From Quadrisphaera granulorum (GTDB lineage Bacteria; Actinomycetota; Actinomycetes; Actinomycetales; Quadrisphaeraceae): DNA of 64,000 bases. Positions 7,433 to 19,601 of this stretch are shown piece after piece (within the stretch, counting starts at the first letter, position 1; every line of letters starts with the position of its first letter). Below the pieces are notes generated by a model, which was not told where the DNA came from, made no database searches, and saw only the letters and a program-made list of their open reading frames with translations. The translations under genes and the position numbers were made by a program. The stretch lies in contig NZ_QGDQ01000015.1 in assembly GCF_003149145.1 (NCBI RefSeq), forward strand, positions 51,819-115,818, written 5' to 3'.

Positions 7433-9583
7433 ATGACCTGGACCGGCACCGAAGCGCCCCACGGTGGCGCCGACGACGCCGGCCTGCCCACCAGCGCCCC
7501 CACCTCTTCCCCACCTTGGGAAGGGTGGGAGCCCCTGGCCCCCGGCGCCCTGGGCGCCCCCACTGCTCCTGCGAGGCAGGCAGGCGCGGACCCCACCTCA
7601 CAGTCCGGCCTGTTCGCTGACCTGCCCCCACTGCCCCTGACCGGGCCCCTCGCCGATGCCCTGCACACCACCCGTACCGCCCTGGACGACGCGACCACCG
7701 CCGCCTGCTACCTGTCCACCACCGGCGCCCACCAGCGCGTCGAAGCGATTCAGCGGATCGCTGAGGCCCGCGACCTCACCGACGCCGTCCTGCTGCGCCT
7801 GCTGGCGACCTTCACGCCCGACGACCTGCGCACCGTCGGCGCCACCAACCTCGTCGACCTGGTGCTGACCCACACCGGCTCCAGCCCCCAACGCGCCAAC
7901 ACCGAAGTCAAACTCGCCGCCGCTCTGACCGCCCCACCCCAGCACCCGCTCACCGAAGCGAATGAGGGTGATCAGGACGACGACGGCGACGCGACCGCCG
8001 ACTCCGATGCTGACGCTGATCCCGACACGGCCGCTGACAGCGCCGAGGATGCCGCCGGACCCGCAGCAGGACCAGCCGCTGGACTCCCAACTGGGCCGGC
8101 GGCGGGCCCGGCAGCGGGGTCCTCCGCCGTCGCCCTCGGACTGCTCGGCGAAGCCCACGCCGCGGGGCGCCTGTCCACCGATGTGGCCTCCCTGGCCCAG
8201 CGCACCATCGCCAGCCTTCCCGCCCGCATCCGCCGCGAACACGGCGCCACCGCCGACGCCACCCTCGCCCGATCCCTACCGGGCTTGACTCATGCTCAGG
8301 CCGCGATCGTGTGCACCACGTTGGCGCACACGTTGGACCCTGATCGCGCCGACCGCGGTTTCGACCCCGAAGACCTGGACCGGCAGTACTTGAACGTCAC
8401 CGTCCACGCCGACGGCACCGTGGAGTTCCGCGGCCGGTTGGACCCCGTGGCCGGGGCGGAGTTCAAAGCCGCCATCGACGCCGCCTCCAAACCACTGCCC
8501 ACGGTCCACGCGCCGGTCGCCCCAATCCAGAGCCCCGACCAGAGCCTCGACCAGATGCCGGGCCAGGAACCTCTCGACGGCCTCGACGCTGACGGCGACC
8601 GCGACGGCCGCGCAGGCGGCGGCTTCTCCGGCGACTCGACCAGCACTTCTACCGCCAACGCTGGTGCTACTGGTGGTGGCGCTGGTGCTCCTGCTGGTGG
8701 TGCTCCTGCTGGCGGTGCCGGTGCTGCTGCTGGTGGTGCTGCGGGCGCGGGCAGTGTGCCGGTGCGTGACCTGCGCCCGGCGCCGCTGCGCCGCGCGCAC
8801 GCCTTCGCTGAACTGGTCCGCCTGGCCCGCGGCAGCGACGGCACCATCGGTGGGGAAGGTGCCCGCGTCATCGTCACCACCAGCGAGCAGGCTCTGGCGG
8901 GGACCCCGGGTGCGGAACCGGGGCACTGCGAGACCACCAACCGGTCGTTGTCGACGGCAGCGCTGCGGATGGTGGCGTGCACCGGGTCCCTGCAGGCGGT
9001 GGTGCTCTCCTGTGAAGGCGCCGACGCCAAGGTGCTGGCGTTGGGGCGGGCGGTGCGACTGTTCACCGCCGGTCAGCGCCGGGCGATGCTGGCCCGTGAC
9101 GGCGGGTGCGCTATCCCAGGCTGCACCGCCCCACCGGGGATGTTAGAGGCCCACCACGTGTGGGAGTGGGCCGCCGGAGGCCTGACCGACGTCGACAGTG
9201 GGGTGCTGCTGTGCATCCGCCACCACATCCTGGTCACGTTGGGGGTGTGGGGGGTGCGGATGGTCGACGGCGTGCCGCAGATCCGGCCGCCGCGGGCGGT
9301 GGACCCGCTGCAACGGTGGGTGATCAACCCGCGACGGTCCTTACGAGAACAGACGGTGCGGCAGCTCGAGCTGGCGATCCCCGCCCAGGGCAGACGTGCC
9401 GGTAGCGGAGCGCGACGGGCAGGTGCTGGTGGTGACCCACCAGGGCCATCGGGACCGCCTCCGCCTTCGCCCCCACAACATCAACATCAACATCGTGATC
9501 CGTCCGACATCGCCGACCCTGATGTCGGGGTCGACGCGGGATGCCCGGACATCTCCTCTCGCCACGGCACGTGTGAGTGCTGA
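7433..9583 (+). CDS. DUF222 / HNH endonuclease domain protein
   Basis: 716 residues. DUF222 spans about residues 70-480 and the C-terminus carries an HNH module: AIPGCTAPPGMLEAHHVWEW, then GGLTDVDSGVLLCIRHH, with paired Cys and His for zinc. This is the 13E12-type family, multicopy and often mobile in actinobacteria; its function is unproven. Two low-complexity inserts break DUF222: an Asp/Ala/Pro-rich stretch near residues 180-230 and a Gly/Ala run near residues 405-440. The second is built of GGT/GCT codons (about 8660-8750), unlike the C/G-ending codons of neighbours. The usual Asn before GVLLC is Ser here. ATG 7433 is chosen over 7376 because of the leaderless promoter. Confidence 0.85.
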   Translation: MTWTGTEAPHGGADDAGLPTSAPTSSPPWEGWEPLAPGALGAPTAPARQAGADPTSQSGLFADLPPLPLTGPLADALHTTRTALDDATTAACYLSTTGAHQRVEAIQRIAEARDLTDAVLLRLLATFTPDDLRTVGATNLVDLVLTHTGSSPQRANTEVKLAAALTAPPQHPLTEANEGDQDDDGDATADSDADADPDTAADSAEDAAGPAAGPAAGLPTGPAAGPAAGSSAVALGLLGEAHAAGRLSTDVASLAQRTIASLPARIRREHGATADATLARSLPGLTHAQAAIVCTTLAHTLDPDRADRGFDPEDLDRQYLNVTVHADGTVEFRGRLDPVAGAEFKAAIDAASKPLPTVHAPVAPIQSPDQSLDQMPGQEPLDGLDADGDRDGRAGGGFSGDSTSTSTANAGATGGGAGAPAGGAPAGGAGAAAGGAAGAGSVPVRDLRPAPLRRAHAFAELVRLARGSDGTIGGEGARVIVTTSEQALAGTPGAEPGHCETTNRSLSTAALRMVACTGSLQAVVLSCEGADAKVLALGRAVRLFTAGQRRAMLARDGGCAIPGCTAPPGMLEAHHVWEWAAGGLTDVDSGVLLCIRHHILVTLGVWGVRMVDGVPQIRPPRAVDPLQRWVINPRRSLREQTVRQLELAIPAQGRRAGSGARRAGAGGDPPGPSGPPPPSPPQHQHQHRDPSDIADPDVGVDAGCPDISSRHGTCEC

Positions 9584-9891
9584 GGTGCGCTGCGACCTGC
9601 TGCTCAGCCGGCCGCCGGTCAGCGCTGCCCAGCGGCGCCTCCGTCCGAGAGCGGGCCGGCCCGCGTCATGCCGAGTCACGGGCTACCTGGTGCAGACAGC
9701 TCGCTCGCTCGCGATGAGAGCTCAAGGTCGACAGGAATCGACGGTCCCTCGCGTCCGTCCGGATCTCGACCGGTCACGTCTCGACCGTTCCGAGAGGATC
9801 TGCCCGTCGGCGCCGTCAGAAGGCCCCGGTGATCCGGCGCGGGAGATCGAGTGTCCGTGCCGCTCCGCGGGGCGCCGTCTACGGTGGGCTC
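9584..9891. other. Intergenic, no gene seen
   Basis: About 300 nt between the DUF222 gene and the first galactan glycosyltransferase. I see no coding frame with family features, no hairpin of note and no RNA; only the -10 element at 9880. Confidence 0.4.
9880..9885 (+). promoter_or_regulatory. -10 element TACGGT (leaderless)
   Basis: TACGGT ends 6 nt before the GTG at 9892. No Shine-Dalgarno sequence lies between, consistent with a leaderless mRNA. Confidence 0.5.
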
Positions 9892-10869
9892 GTGTCAGCT
9901 CAGCTCCGCGTCGTCGCCGTCGTGGTCGCGCACAACAGGCGCGAACTGCTCCTGGCCTGCCTGAGGGCGCTGGCGACGCAGAAGCGCCCGGTCGACCTCG
10001 TCGTCGTCGTCGACAACGCCTCTCACGACGGGTCCGCTGATGCTGCGGTGCGTCTCGCGCACGAGCTCGACCTGCCGCTCGACGCGGTCCGGCTTGCCCG
10101 CAACACCGGCGGGGCCGGTGGCTTCGCTGCTGGCCTCGCGCGCGCTGTGGCCGGTCACGCGGCCGACCGCGTGTGGCTCATGGACGACGACACCATCCCC
10201 TCGCCCACGGCCCTGGGGGAGCTGCTCGCCGTCGACGAGCGCTACCAGTGGCTCGGCGGCGCCCGCCCGGCTGTCACCGCGAGTCGCGTCGTGTGGACCG
10301 ACGGCCGCGACCACCCCATGAACACCCCCCGGCCCCGGCCGCTGGCCCGCACGGTGGACAAGCGGCTGTCCGCGCGGGCCGGTGCGGTGCCGGTGCGGTC
10401 GTCGTCGTTCGTGTCGATGCTCGTCGACGCGTCCGCCGTCCGCCGTCACGGCCTGCCCGTGGCCGACTACTTCCTCTGGAACGACGACTTCGAGTACTCC
10501 ACCCGCCTCCTGCGACACGGCGTGGGGCTGTACGTGCCCACCTCCGTGGTGGAGCACCGCACGAAGACCTTCGGCTCCACCGACGCCGACCCCGGCGAGC
10601 GGTTCCGCTGGGAGGTCCGCAACAAGATCTGGATGTTCACGCGCTCCGGTGGTCTTGCCTGGTGGGAGAAGCTTCTCTACGGCGGCTCCAGCGTGCGCCG
10701 GTGGGTGCGGACGTTCCAGCGGTCGCAGGCGCCGGAGGTGCTGTGGGCGGCGGTGCGTGCCGGTGTCCGTGAGGCGCTGAAGCCGCCGCGCACCACCGCG
10801 CAGGTGCTCTCCGGGCTCGGGCCGGTCAGCGACCAGGCGGCCGGCCTGGAGGCCGGCACCTGGCGATGA
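9892..10869 (+). CDS. GT2 glycosyltransferase, GlfT1-like galactofuranosyltransferase
   Basis: 325 residues. GT2 A-fold with VVAVVVAHNRRELLLACLRA at the N-terminus, the metal/sugar-nucleotide motif WLMDDDTIPSPTAL and the acceptor-side motif YFLWNDDFEYSTRL. NTGGAGGFAAGLARA matches the GlfT1 subgroup, which adds the first galactofuranose residues to the rhamnosyl-GlcNAc-decaprenyl linker. Gene context (glf, glfT2, wzm/wzt) supports this; a plain rhamnosyltransferase is the alternative. GTG 9892 is chosen because TACGGT sits 6 nt upstream. The stop overlaps the next gene by 4 nt (ATGA). Confidence 0.75.
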   Translation: MSAQLRVVAVVVAHNRRELLLACLRALATQKRPVDLVVVVDNASHDGSADAAVRLAHELDLPLDAVRLARNTGGAGGFAAGLARAVAGHAADRVWLMDDDTIPSPTALGELLAVDERYQWLGGARPAVTASRVVWTDGRDHPMNTPRPRPLARTVDKRLSARAGAVPVRSSSFVSMLVDASAVRRHGLPVADYFLWNDDFEYSTRLLRHGVGLYVPTSVVEHRTKTFGSTDADPGERFRWEVRNKIWMFTRSGGLAWWEKLLYGGSSVRRWVRTFQRSQAPEVLWAAVRAGVREALKPPRTTAQVLSGLGPVSDQAAGLEAGTWR

Positions 10870-11792
10870 CCTCCCCGTCCCCCCAGCAGCCACCCCAGCC
10901 GTTCTCCCTGCTGCTCCCGGTCTACCGCCGCGACAGCCCCGCCTTCCTGCGCCGCGCGTTCGCGTCGGCCACGCACGAGCAGACCCGGCCGCCGGCCGAG
11001 GTCGTGCTCGTGCGCGACGGCCCCGTGCCCGACGAGCTGGCCGCCCTCCTCGACGAGCTCACCGCCACCTCGAGCGTGCCGGTGGTGCGCGTCGACCTGC
11101 CCGTCAACCGCGGCCTCGCCGTGGCGCTGGAGGCGGGCCTCGCGCGCTGCACCCACGAGATCGTGGCCCGGATGGACGCCGACGACGTCTCCCTCCCGCA
11201 CCGCTTCGCCGTGCAGCTGCCGCTGCTCGACGGCGAGGTCGACACCTGCGACGTGGTCGGCTCGGCCCTGGAGGAGTTCTCCGGTGGCCCGTCGGACCAG
11301 GACGCTCACGATGATCAGGACGACGACGACGGCGCGTCCGGCGCAGGCGAGACCACGCTCGCGGTGCGCACGCCCCCGGCCGGACACGACGCCATCGCCG
11401 TCCGCGCCCGTTTCCACAGCCCGTTCAACCACCCCACGGTGGTGTACCGCCGCTCCGCGGTGGCGCGCGCCGGCGGCTACCGCGACCTGCCGCTCCTCGA
11501 GGACTACTGGCTCTTCACCCGCATGATCGCCACCGGATCCAAGGCCGCGAACGTGCAGGAGCCGCTGGTCCGCTACCGCGTGGGCGCCGGGGCGTACGCG
11601 CGCCGCGGGGGGCTGCGGCTGCTGCGCAGCGAGCTGGAGCTGCAGCGCCACCTGCTGGCGGAGGGCTTCACGACGCCGGCGCAGTTCGCGCGGAACGTGG
11701 TGGTGCGCGGCGGCTACCGGGCGGTGCCGCAGGGGCTGCGGCGCCTGGCGTACCGCGCGGTGTTCACGCGCCGCCCGCCGTCGTCGTCCTGA
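10866..11792 (+). CDS. GT2 family glycosyltransferase
   Basis: 308 residues. FSLLLPVYRRDSPAFLRRAF opens the nucleotide-binding half; VARMDADDVSLPHRFAVQ carries the DxD motif; FNHPTVVYRRSAVARAGGYR and LLEDYWLFTRM are the usual acceptor-side motifs of WcaA-like GT2 enzymes. An acidic insert (QDAHDDQDDDDG, about residues 145-157) interrupts the fold. It is translationally coupled to the upstream GlfT1-like gene, so it probably acts in the same envelope glycan; the sugar is unknown. The last 18 codons are duplicated downstream at 15141-15198. Confidence 0.75.
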   Translation: MTSPSPQQPPQPFSLLLPVYRRDSPAFLRRAFASATHEQTRPPAEVVLVRDGPVPDELAALLDELTATSSVPVVRVDLPVNRGLAVALEAGLARCTHEIVARMDADDVSLPHRFAVQLPLLDGEVDTCDVVGSALEEFSGGPSDQDAHDDQDDDDGASGAGETTLAVRTPPAGHDAIAVRARFHSPFNHPTVVYRRSAVARAGGYRDLPLLEDYWLFTRMIATGSKAANVQEPLVRYRVGAGAYARRGGLRLLRSELELQRHLLAEGFTTPAQFARNVVVRGGYRAVPQGLRRLAYRAVFTRRPPSSS

Positions 11793-11795
11793 TCC
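11741..11795. repeat. Direct repeat, copy 1 (3' end of GT2 gene)
   Basis: This stretch, coding for RRLAYRAVFTRRPPSSS and the stop, matches 15141-15198 with 4 mismatches and one extra GTC triplet. The two copies bracket the two-component module. Confidence 0.75.
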
Positions 11796-11809
11796 ACCGG
11801 CCTCTCCAC

Positions 11810-11833
11810 GACGATCAAGGAAGCTGCGCACGC
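11810..11833 (+). repeat. Lone end of inverted-repeat element
   Basis: GACGATCAAGGAAGCTGCGC closely resembles the terminal inverted repeats of the element at 44821-45013 (GACGATCAAGGA core identical over 12 bp). Only one end is recognisable here. It lies at the left junction of the two-component module. Confidence 0.5.
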
Positions 11834-11964
11834 GACGGTCGGGGCAGGTCCGGGATGATCTCCCGGACGTGCCGGGATGCTTCACCCTGTTCGGCCGGCC
11901 CACCCGCCCCTACCGTCGTCAGCGCGGCGGAAAGCGCCCTTGACCTGCGGCGGAAGGCGATGCG

Positions 11965-12408
11965 ATGCGAACGTGGGTACTGGGTCTATGGCTGTGCATC
12001 GTCGGGCCGTTCATCGGCGTGGTCGCCGTCGGAGGGCCGGGCGGTGGCGTCGTCGACCACCTGCTCCAGCACGTGGTGATGATCGCGCTCGGTGTGGTCT
12101 CCTTGTGGGTGATCTCTCGCCTCCGCAGGGCTACTCCGTCACAGACCGTGACGATGACCGCCGGGGTGCTCTTCGTCGTGCAGGTGCTGTTCCTCATCGG
12201 CAACCTCGGTGAGTCGGTCGCCGTGGTGAGGCAAGGGGGCTTCGGGGTGGGCGAGGTTGCCTTCGAGGACCCGGTGCACGAGTTCTTCTCCTACATCACA
12301 CCGTTGTCCTTCTTGGTCGCGGTGCTGCTGGTGGTGGTCGTCAGCGTCGAGGCTGCCGTCGTCGGACTGCGCGCCCGCTCGAAGGTCGCGGTCGCCGGGG
12401 ACCGCTGA
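11965..12408 (+). CDS. Small four-helix membrane protein
   Basis: 147 residues with about four transmembrane segments: LGLWLCIVGPFIGVVAV, HVVMIALGVVSLWVI, VTMTAGVLFVVQVLFLIG and LSFLVAVLLVVVVSVEAAVV. I do not recognise the family. A weak GGAAGG lies about 7 nt before ATG 11965. It precedes the histidine kinase by 35 nt in the same direction, so it could be an accessory membrane sensor, but nothing in the sequence shows this. Confidence 0.55.
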   Translation: MRTWVLGLWLCIVGPFIGVVAVGGPGGGVVDHLLQHVVMIALGVVSLWVISRLRRATPSQTVTMTAGVLFVVQVLFLIGNLGESVAVVRQGGFGVGEVAFEDPVHEFFSYITPLSFLVAVLLVVVVSVEAAVVGLRARSKVAVAGDR

Positions 12409-12443
12409 CCCGGCAACCTGCCTGCGAGCTGTCTGCGCACCCC

Positions 12444-14507
12444 GTGCACGCGAGGATCGACCGGCGCGCCACCGCGTCCGCCGAGCCGATCGGCGCGCCG
12501 CGCGCCTGGCGGCTGTGGATCTTCGTGGCGACCGGCGTGGCAGTGGTGCTGTGCGTCTTGCTGCTCCACGCGCAGTGGGAGGCCGTGCTCAGGCCCTGTG
12601 CGCCGCCCCGGTGCTGGCCGCCTCAGCTCACGGCGTCGGCCATGGACTCCCTCGCCGACCTCGGTCTGACCCCGCGGGCGTGGGCGACACTCACCCTCAC
12701 GACCTCCGGTGTGCTCGTCGCCGCGTCGCTGTTCCTCGTGCTGCTGGTGGCTCGGCGTGGGTCGGGGCCGGCCGCCCGGACCATGCCACTCGTGCTGCTC
12801 CCCCTGTCGCTGGCGCCGGTGTGGGGGTTCGCCTTCTCGCCGTGGGCCGCGGAGCTGCTCAACGGAGCGAGCACGCTGTCGTTCTTCCTCATGATCGGGC
12901 TGTTCCCGGACGGGCGGTTCCGTCCCCGCTGGACGGCGGTCCCCGTCGTCATCGCTGCGGTGTGGGTTGTCGTCACCCGGATCCCGCCGGTCAGCGACGC
13001 GGTCGCCCGGGGCGCTGACCCCTGGAGCGTGCTCTACGGGCTGGTGTTCGCCCTTGCCACCGGTGGCGTCGTCGTGTGCCAGGTGGTCCGGTACCGGCGC
13101 GGCACCCCCGCCGACCGACGCGCCCTGGCACTCCTCGGCCTCGTGCTGCTGCTGTTCACCGCACCGGGCGCGGCGTTCGCCGTCTATCAGGGCGTGGAGT
13201 CCGAGACGGCGGGTATCGGCACCCTGGCCGGCTCCGGGGCGTACCTGTCCTCGAACCTCTTCATCGTGGTCGTGTACGCGGTGATCGCCGTCGCTGCGGT
13301 CCGAGACGGCGCCTACGGGGTCCGGCTCACCCTCAACCGGGTGGTGGCCGGGCTGCTCGGCCTCGGGATCGCCGTCACCGGGTACGCCGCGGCCGCTGCG
13401 GTCGCCGCCGTGCTGCTCACGGGACGGCTGCTCGGGGGGTGGCTGCCACAGGCGCTCGGCAGCGCCGTGGCCGCACTCGCCCTGTTCCTCGTGTTCCGGC
13501 CGATCGCCCGCTGGATCGACCGTCTCGTCTACGGGGACGCCGACGACCCCGACCGGCTCGCGGCCCGGCTCGCGGCGGTGCTCGCCGCGGCGCCTGACAG
13601 CCGGACCGTCATCCCCGAGCTGCTCGACGCACTCGCCGAGCGCCTCCAGCTGCCGTGGGTGGCGCTGGACGCACCCGCGGATGCGGGGTCGGGTACGTCG
13701 GGTGGGGACGCGGAGGAGTCGGGTGGCGTCCCGGTCGAGCTGGACCCCGGCCGCCCGGGCGCCGCCGTGCTCACCGTCGGGCTCCGCGCCGGGCAGCGCC
13801 GGTTGCACCGACGTGACCGCGCCGCAGTGCGGGCCGCCGCGCCGACCCTGCTCTCAGGGCTCGCCGCGGTGCGCCTCACCGACGAGCTGCAGGCCTCGCG
13901 CCGCCGGGTGGTCTCGGCGGCCGAGGGGGAGCGTCGTGCCCTGCGTCGGGAGCTCCACGACGGTCTGGGGCCGACGCTCGCCGCCGTGCGGCACCGGGTC
14001 GCCGCGGCCCGGGCAGACTCGAGCGACACCGACCCCGGTAGCCATCTGGGCAGGGCGGAGCAGCAGCTCACGGAGTCCGTGGAGACCATCAGGACCCTTG
14101 CCCGGCGCCTGCGTCCGCCTGCCCTCGACGAGCACGGGCTGGCGCGCGCGCTGGAGGAGACGGCAAACGACCTCGGGCTCGACGCGGCGGTGAGCGTGAC
14201 CCCTGAGCCGTTGCCGGACCTGCTGGAGGTTGCCCTCTACCGGATCGCTGTCGAGGCCCTGGCCAACACCGCCCGTCACGCCGCCGCCGACCAGGCGACC
14301 GTCCGTGTCGCGGTGCACGGATCTGACGTCGTCCTGGAGGTCACCGACGACGGCGTCGGCATCGGCGGCCGGGCGAGCGGGGTCGGGATCGCCTCGATGC
14401 GGGAACGCGCCGCTGAGCTCGGCGGACACCTCACCGTGACGGACGCCGCCGGCGGTGGCACGCTCGTCAGCGCCCGACTTCCCGTCACGAGCGGAGAGAC
14501 CGGATGA
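12444..14507 (+). CDS. Membrane sensor histidine kinase, NarL/DesK type
   Basis: 687 residues. About eight hydrophobic helices fill residues 20-340. HisKA_3 follows with RRELHDGLGPTLAAVRHRVA, the phospho-acceptor His at about residue 505. A HATPase_c domain ends the protein: N-box ALANTARHAA, G1 DDGVGIGG and G2 GVGIASMRERAAELGG. The enzyme autophosphorylates on His and passes phosphate to the coupled regulator that overlaps its stop by 4 nt (ATGA). The start is a GTG without a strong ribosome-binding site and is uncertain. The signal sensed is unknown. Confidence 0.9.
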   Translation: MHARIDRRATASAEPIGAPRAWRLWIFVATGVAVVLCVLLLHAQWEAVLRPCAPPRCWPPQLTASAMDSLADLGLTPRAWATLTLTTSGVLVAASLFLVLLVARRGSGPAARTMPLVLLPLSLAPVWGFAFSPWAAELLNGASTLSFFLMIGLFPDGRFRPRWTAVPVVIAAVWVVVTRIPPVSDAVARGADPWSVLYGLVFALATGGVVVCQVVRYRRGTPADRRALALLGLVLLLFTAPGAAFAVYQGVESETAGIGTLAGSGAYLSSNLFIVVVYAVIAVAAVRDGAYGVRLTLNRVVAGLLGLGIAVTGYAAAAAVAAVLLTGRLLGGWLPQALGSAVAALALFLVFRPIARWIDRLVYGDADDPDRLAARLAAVLAAAPDSRTVIPELLDALAERLQLPWVALDAPADAGSGTSGGDAEESGGVPVELDPGRPGAAVLTVGLRAGQRRLHRRDRAAVRAAAPTLLSGLAAVRLTDELQASRRRVVSAAEGERRALRRELHDGLGPTLAAVRHRVAAARADSSDTDPGSHLGRAEQQLTESVETIRTLARRLRPPALDEHGLARALEETANDLGLDAAVSVTPEPLPDLLEVALYRIAVEALANTARHAAADQATVRVAVHGSDVVLEVTDDGVGIGGRASGVGIASMRERAAELGGHLTVTDAAGGGTLVSARLPVTSGETG

Positions 14508-15130
14508 ACGAGGTCGTCCGCGTCGCCGTCGTCGACGACCACACCGCGTTTCGCGAGGGCGTCGAGGCCGTCCTCAGCGGGAGGGGCGGGGTGACGATCG
14601 TCGGCTCCTACGGCACGGCCGAAGCAGCGCTGCCCGGGCTCGCTGCCGACCCCGCCGACGTCGTGCTCATGGACCTCGGGCTCCCCGGCATCGACGGCAT
14701 CGAAGCGACCCGCCGGGTCCTGGCCGCGTTCCCCGGCACCAGGGTCCTCGTCCTGTCGATGCTCGACGACACCGCGAGCGTCCGGGACGCCATCGACGCG
14801 GGAGCCAGTGGCTACCTCGCCAAGACCGCCGGCCTGGACGAGATCCTCCGCGGCATCCACGCCGTCCACGCCGGTCAGCTGCTGCTCGGGTCCTCGGTCG
14901 CTCGCCACCTCAGCGGCCCACGGCCAGCCCCGGAGCATGGCGGCTGGACGCCCCGCGAGCTCCAGGTCCTCGCGCTGCTGGCCGACGCCGCCACCACAGG
15001 GCAGATCGCCGAGCGGCTCGGCATCACCCAGAAGACCGTCCGCAACGTCCTGTCGTCGATCTACCCCCGGCTCGGCGTCGAGGACCGCGGCCAGGCCGTG
15101 CTCGCGGCGCGGCGCGTGCTCGGCCGCTGA
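14504..15130 (+). CDS. LuxR/NarL-family response regulator
   Basis: 208 residues. Receiver domain 1-120 with acidic pocket VDDH, phospho-acceptor Asp57 in VLMDLGLPG, and switch/Lys motif LAKTAGLDEI. A GerE/LuxR helix-turn-helix ends the protein (WTPRELQVLALLADAATTGQ, LGITQKTVRNVLSSIY). Overlap with the kinase gene makes the pair a cognate two-component system. Targets are not evident. The module sits inside the envelope-glycan cluster between duplicated gene ends and may be an insertion. Confidence 0.92.
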   Translation: MNEVVRVAVVDDHTAFREGVEAVLSGRGGVTIVGSYGTAEAALPGLAADPADVVLMDLGLPGIDGIEATRRVLAAFPGTRVLVLSMLDDTASVRDAIDAGASGYLAKTAGLDEILRGIHAVHAGQLLLGSSVARHLSGPRPAPEHGGWTPRELQVLALLADAATTGQIAERLGITQKTVRNVLSSIYPRLGVEDRGQAVLAARRVLGR

Positions 15131-15140
15131 CGACTGCGCG

Positions 15141-15198
15141 GCGCCTGGCGTACCGCACGGTGTTCGCGCGGCGGCCGCCGTCGTCGTCGTCCTGATCC
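15141..15198. repeat. Direct repeat, copy 2 (detached GT2 gene end)
   Basis: Eleven nt after the response-regulator stop, this stretch would encode RRLAYRTVFARRPPSSSS and a stop, in a frame without its own start. It duplicates 11741-11795. It is either the real end of an ancestral gene displaced by the inserted module or the last piece of a lost paralogue. Confidence 0.75.
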
Positions 15199-15210
15199 CC
15201 ACCCCCTTGG

Positions 15211-15273
15211 CGCACTTTCCTCGGCAAGTGCGTCAAGGGCGCCGCAGGTACCGCACTTTCCGCGGCAAGTGCG
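15211..15273. repeat. Doublet palindrome, family R1
   Basis: Copies at 15211-15232 and 15252-15273 with arms CGCACTT and AAGTGCG, 41 bp apart, spacer ending GGTAC: the same geometry as 1724-1786. The first copy has one change in the core (CCTCGG for CCGCGG). It lies between the displaced gene end and the glf promoter. Confidence 0.75.
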
Positions 15274-15338
15274 AACGATGGGCCGCCGGGGGAGGGGACG
15301 AGCCTGGCCAAACGGGCGAGCCCGCCAGGATGCGCCGT

Positions 15339-18708
<3,370 letters not shown>

Positions 18709-18712
<4 letters not shown>

Positions 18713-19584
18713 GCGCCCCCGCCCCGCTGGTCGACCAGCCCTGGACCGAACCGGGCAAGGGCGCTGGCCTGCTCGACGTCGTCCGGCGCCGGTACCTGCT
18801 GAAGCTGCTCGTCCGCAAGGAGCTGCGGGTCCGCTACCGCGGGTCCGTGCTCGGGCTGGCGTGGAGCTACGTCAAGCCGGGCGTGCAGTACGTCGTCTAC
18901 TTCCTCGCGCTGGGGATCTTCCTCAACCTGCGCGGGTCCATCGAGGACTACCCGGTGTATCTGTTCTCCGGGCTCGTCGTCGTGAACTTCTTCACCGAGG
19001 CCTTCGGCAACGCGACCCGGGCTGTGGTGTGGAACGCGCCGCTGGTCAAGAAGATCTTCCTGCCGCGGGAACTGTTCCCCGTGGCCAGCGTGTGGGTGGC
19101 CGGGGTGCACTTCGTGCCGCAGGTCGTGGTGCTGCTCATCGGCGCGGTCATCTCGGGCTGGCGTCCGCAGGTGCTGCCGCTGGTCGGCGCCGTCCTCGCC
19201 ACCCTCATCATCGCCGCGCTCGCCACCGGCCTCGGGTTGCTGTTCGGCTCTCTCAACGTCGTGTTCCGCGACATGGAGAATTTCGTCGACCTCGCCAACA
19301 TGGTGGTCGTCTGGCTCTCGCCGGTGCTGTACCGGTGGGACCAGGTGGCCTCGGCCGTGCCCGCGTGGGTCGCGACCGTGTACCAGCTGAACCCCATCAC
19401 GGTGGCCGTGGAGCTGTACCACTACGCGTTCTGGTGGCCGGGCACGGTCAACACCCCGGCGACGGCGCTCCCGCCGGACCTGCTGGTCAACTCCCTGGTG
19501 GCCGTGGTGGTCGCCGCCGTCGTCCTCGTCGCCGGGCAGCTGGTGTTCCGGCGGGTCGAAGGACGCTTCGCCATCGACCTGTGA
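18709..19584 (+). CDS. wzm: ABC-2 type polysaccharide exporter, permease subunit
   Basis: 291 residues. The ABC-2 permease begins with LLVRKELRVRYRGSVLGLAW, the cytoplasmic motif typical of Wzm/RfbA proteins, followed by about six membrane helices and VVFRDMENFVDLANMVVVWLSPVLYRW. GTG 18709 overlaps the glfT2 stop (GTGA). With the ATPase downstream it is the probable exporter of lipid-linked galactan across the membrane, like Rv3783/Rv3781. The position directly after glfT2 supports this. Confidence 0.92.
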
Positions 19585-19601
19585 GCGGGAGCCCCAGCAT
19601 C

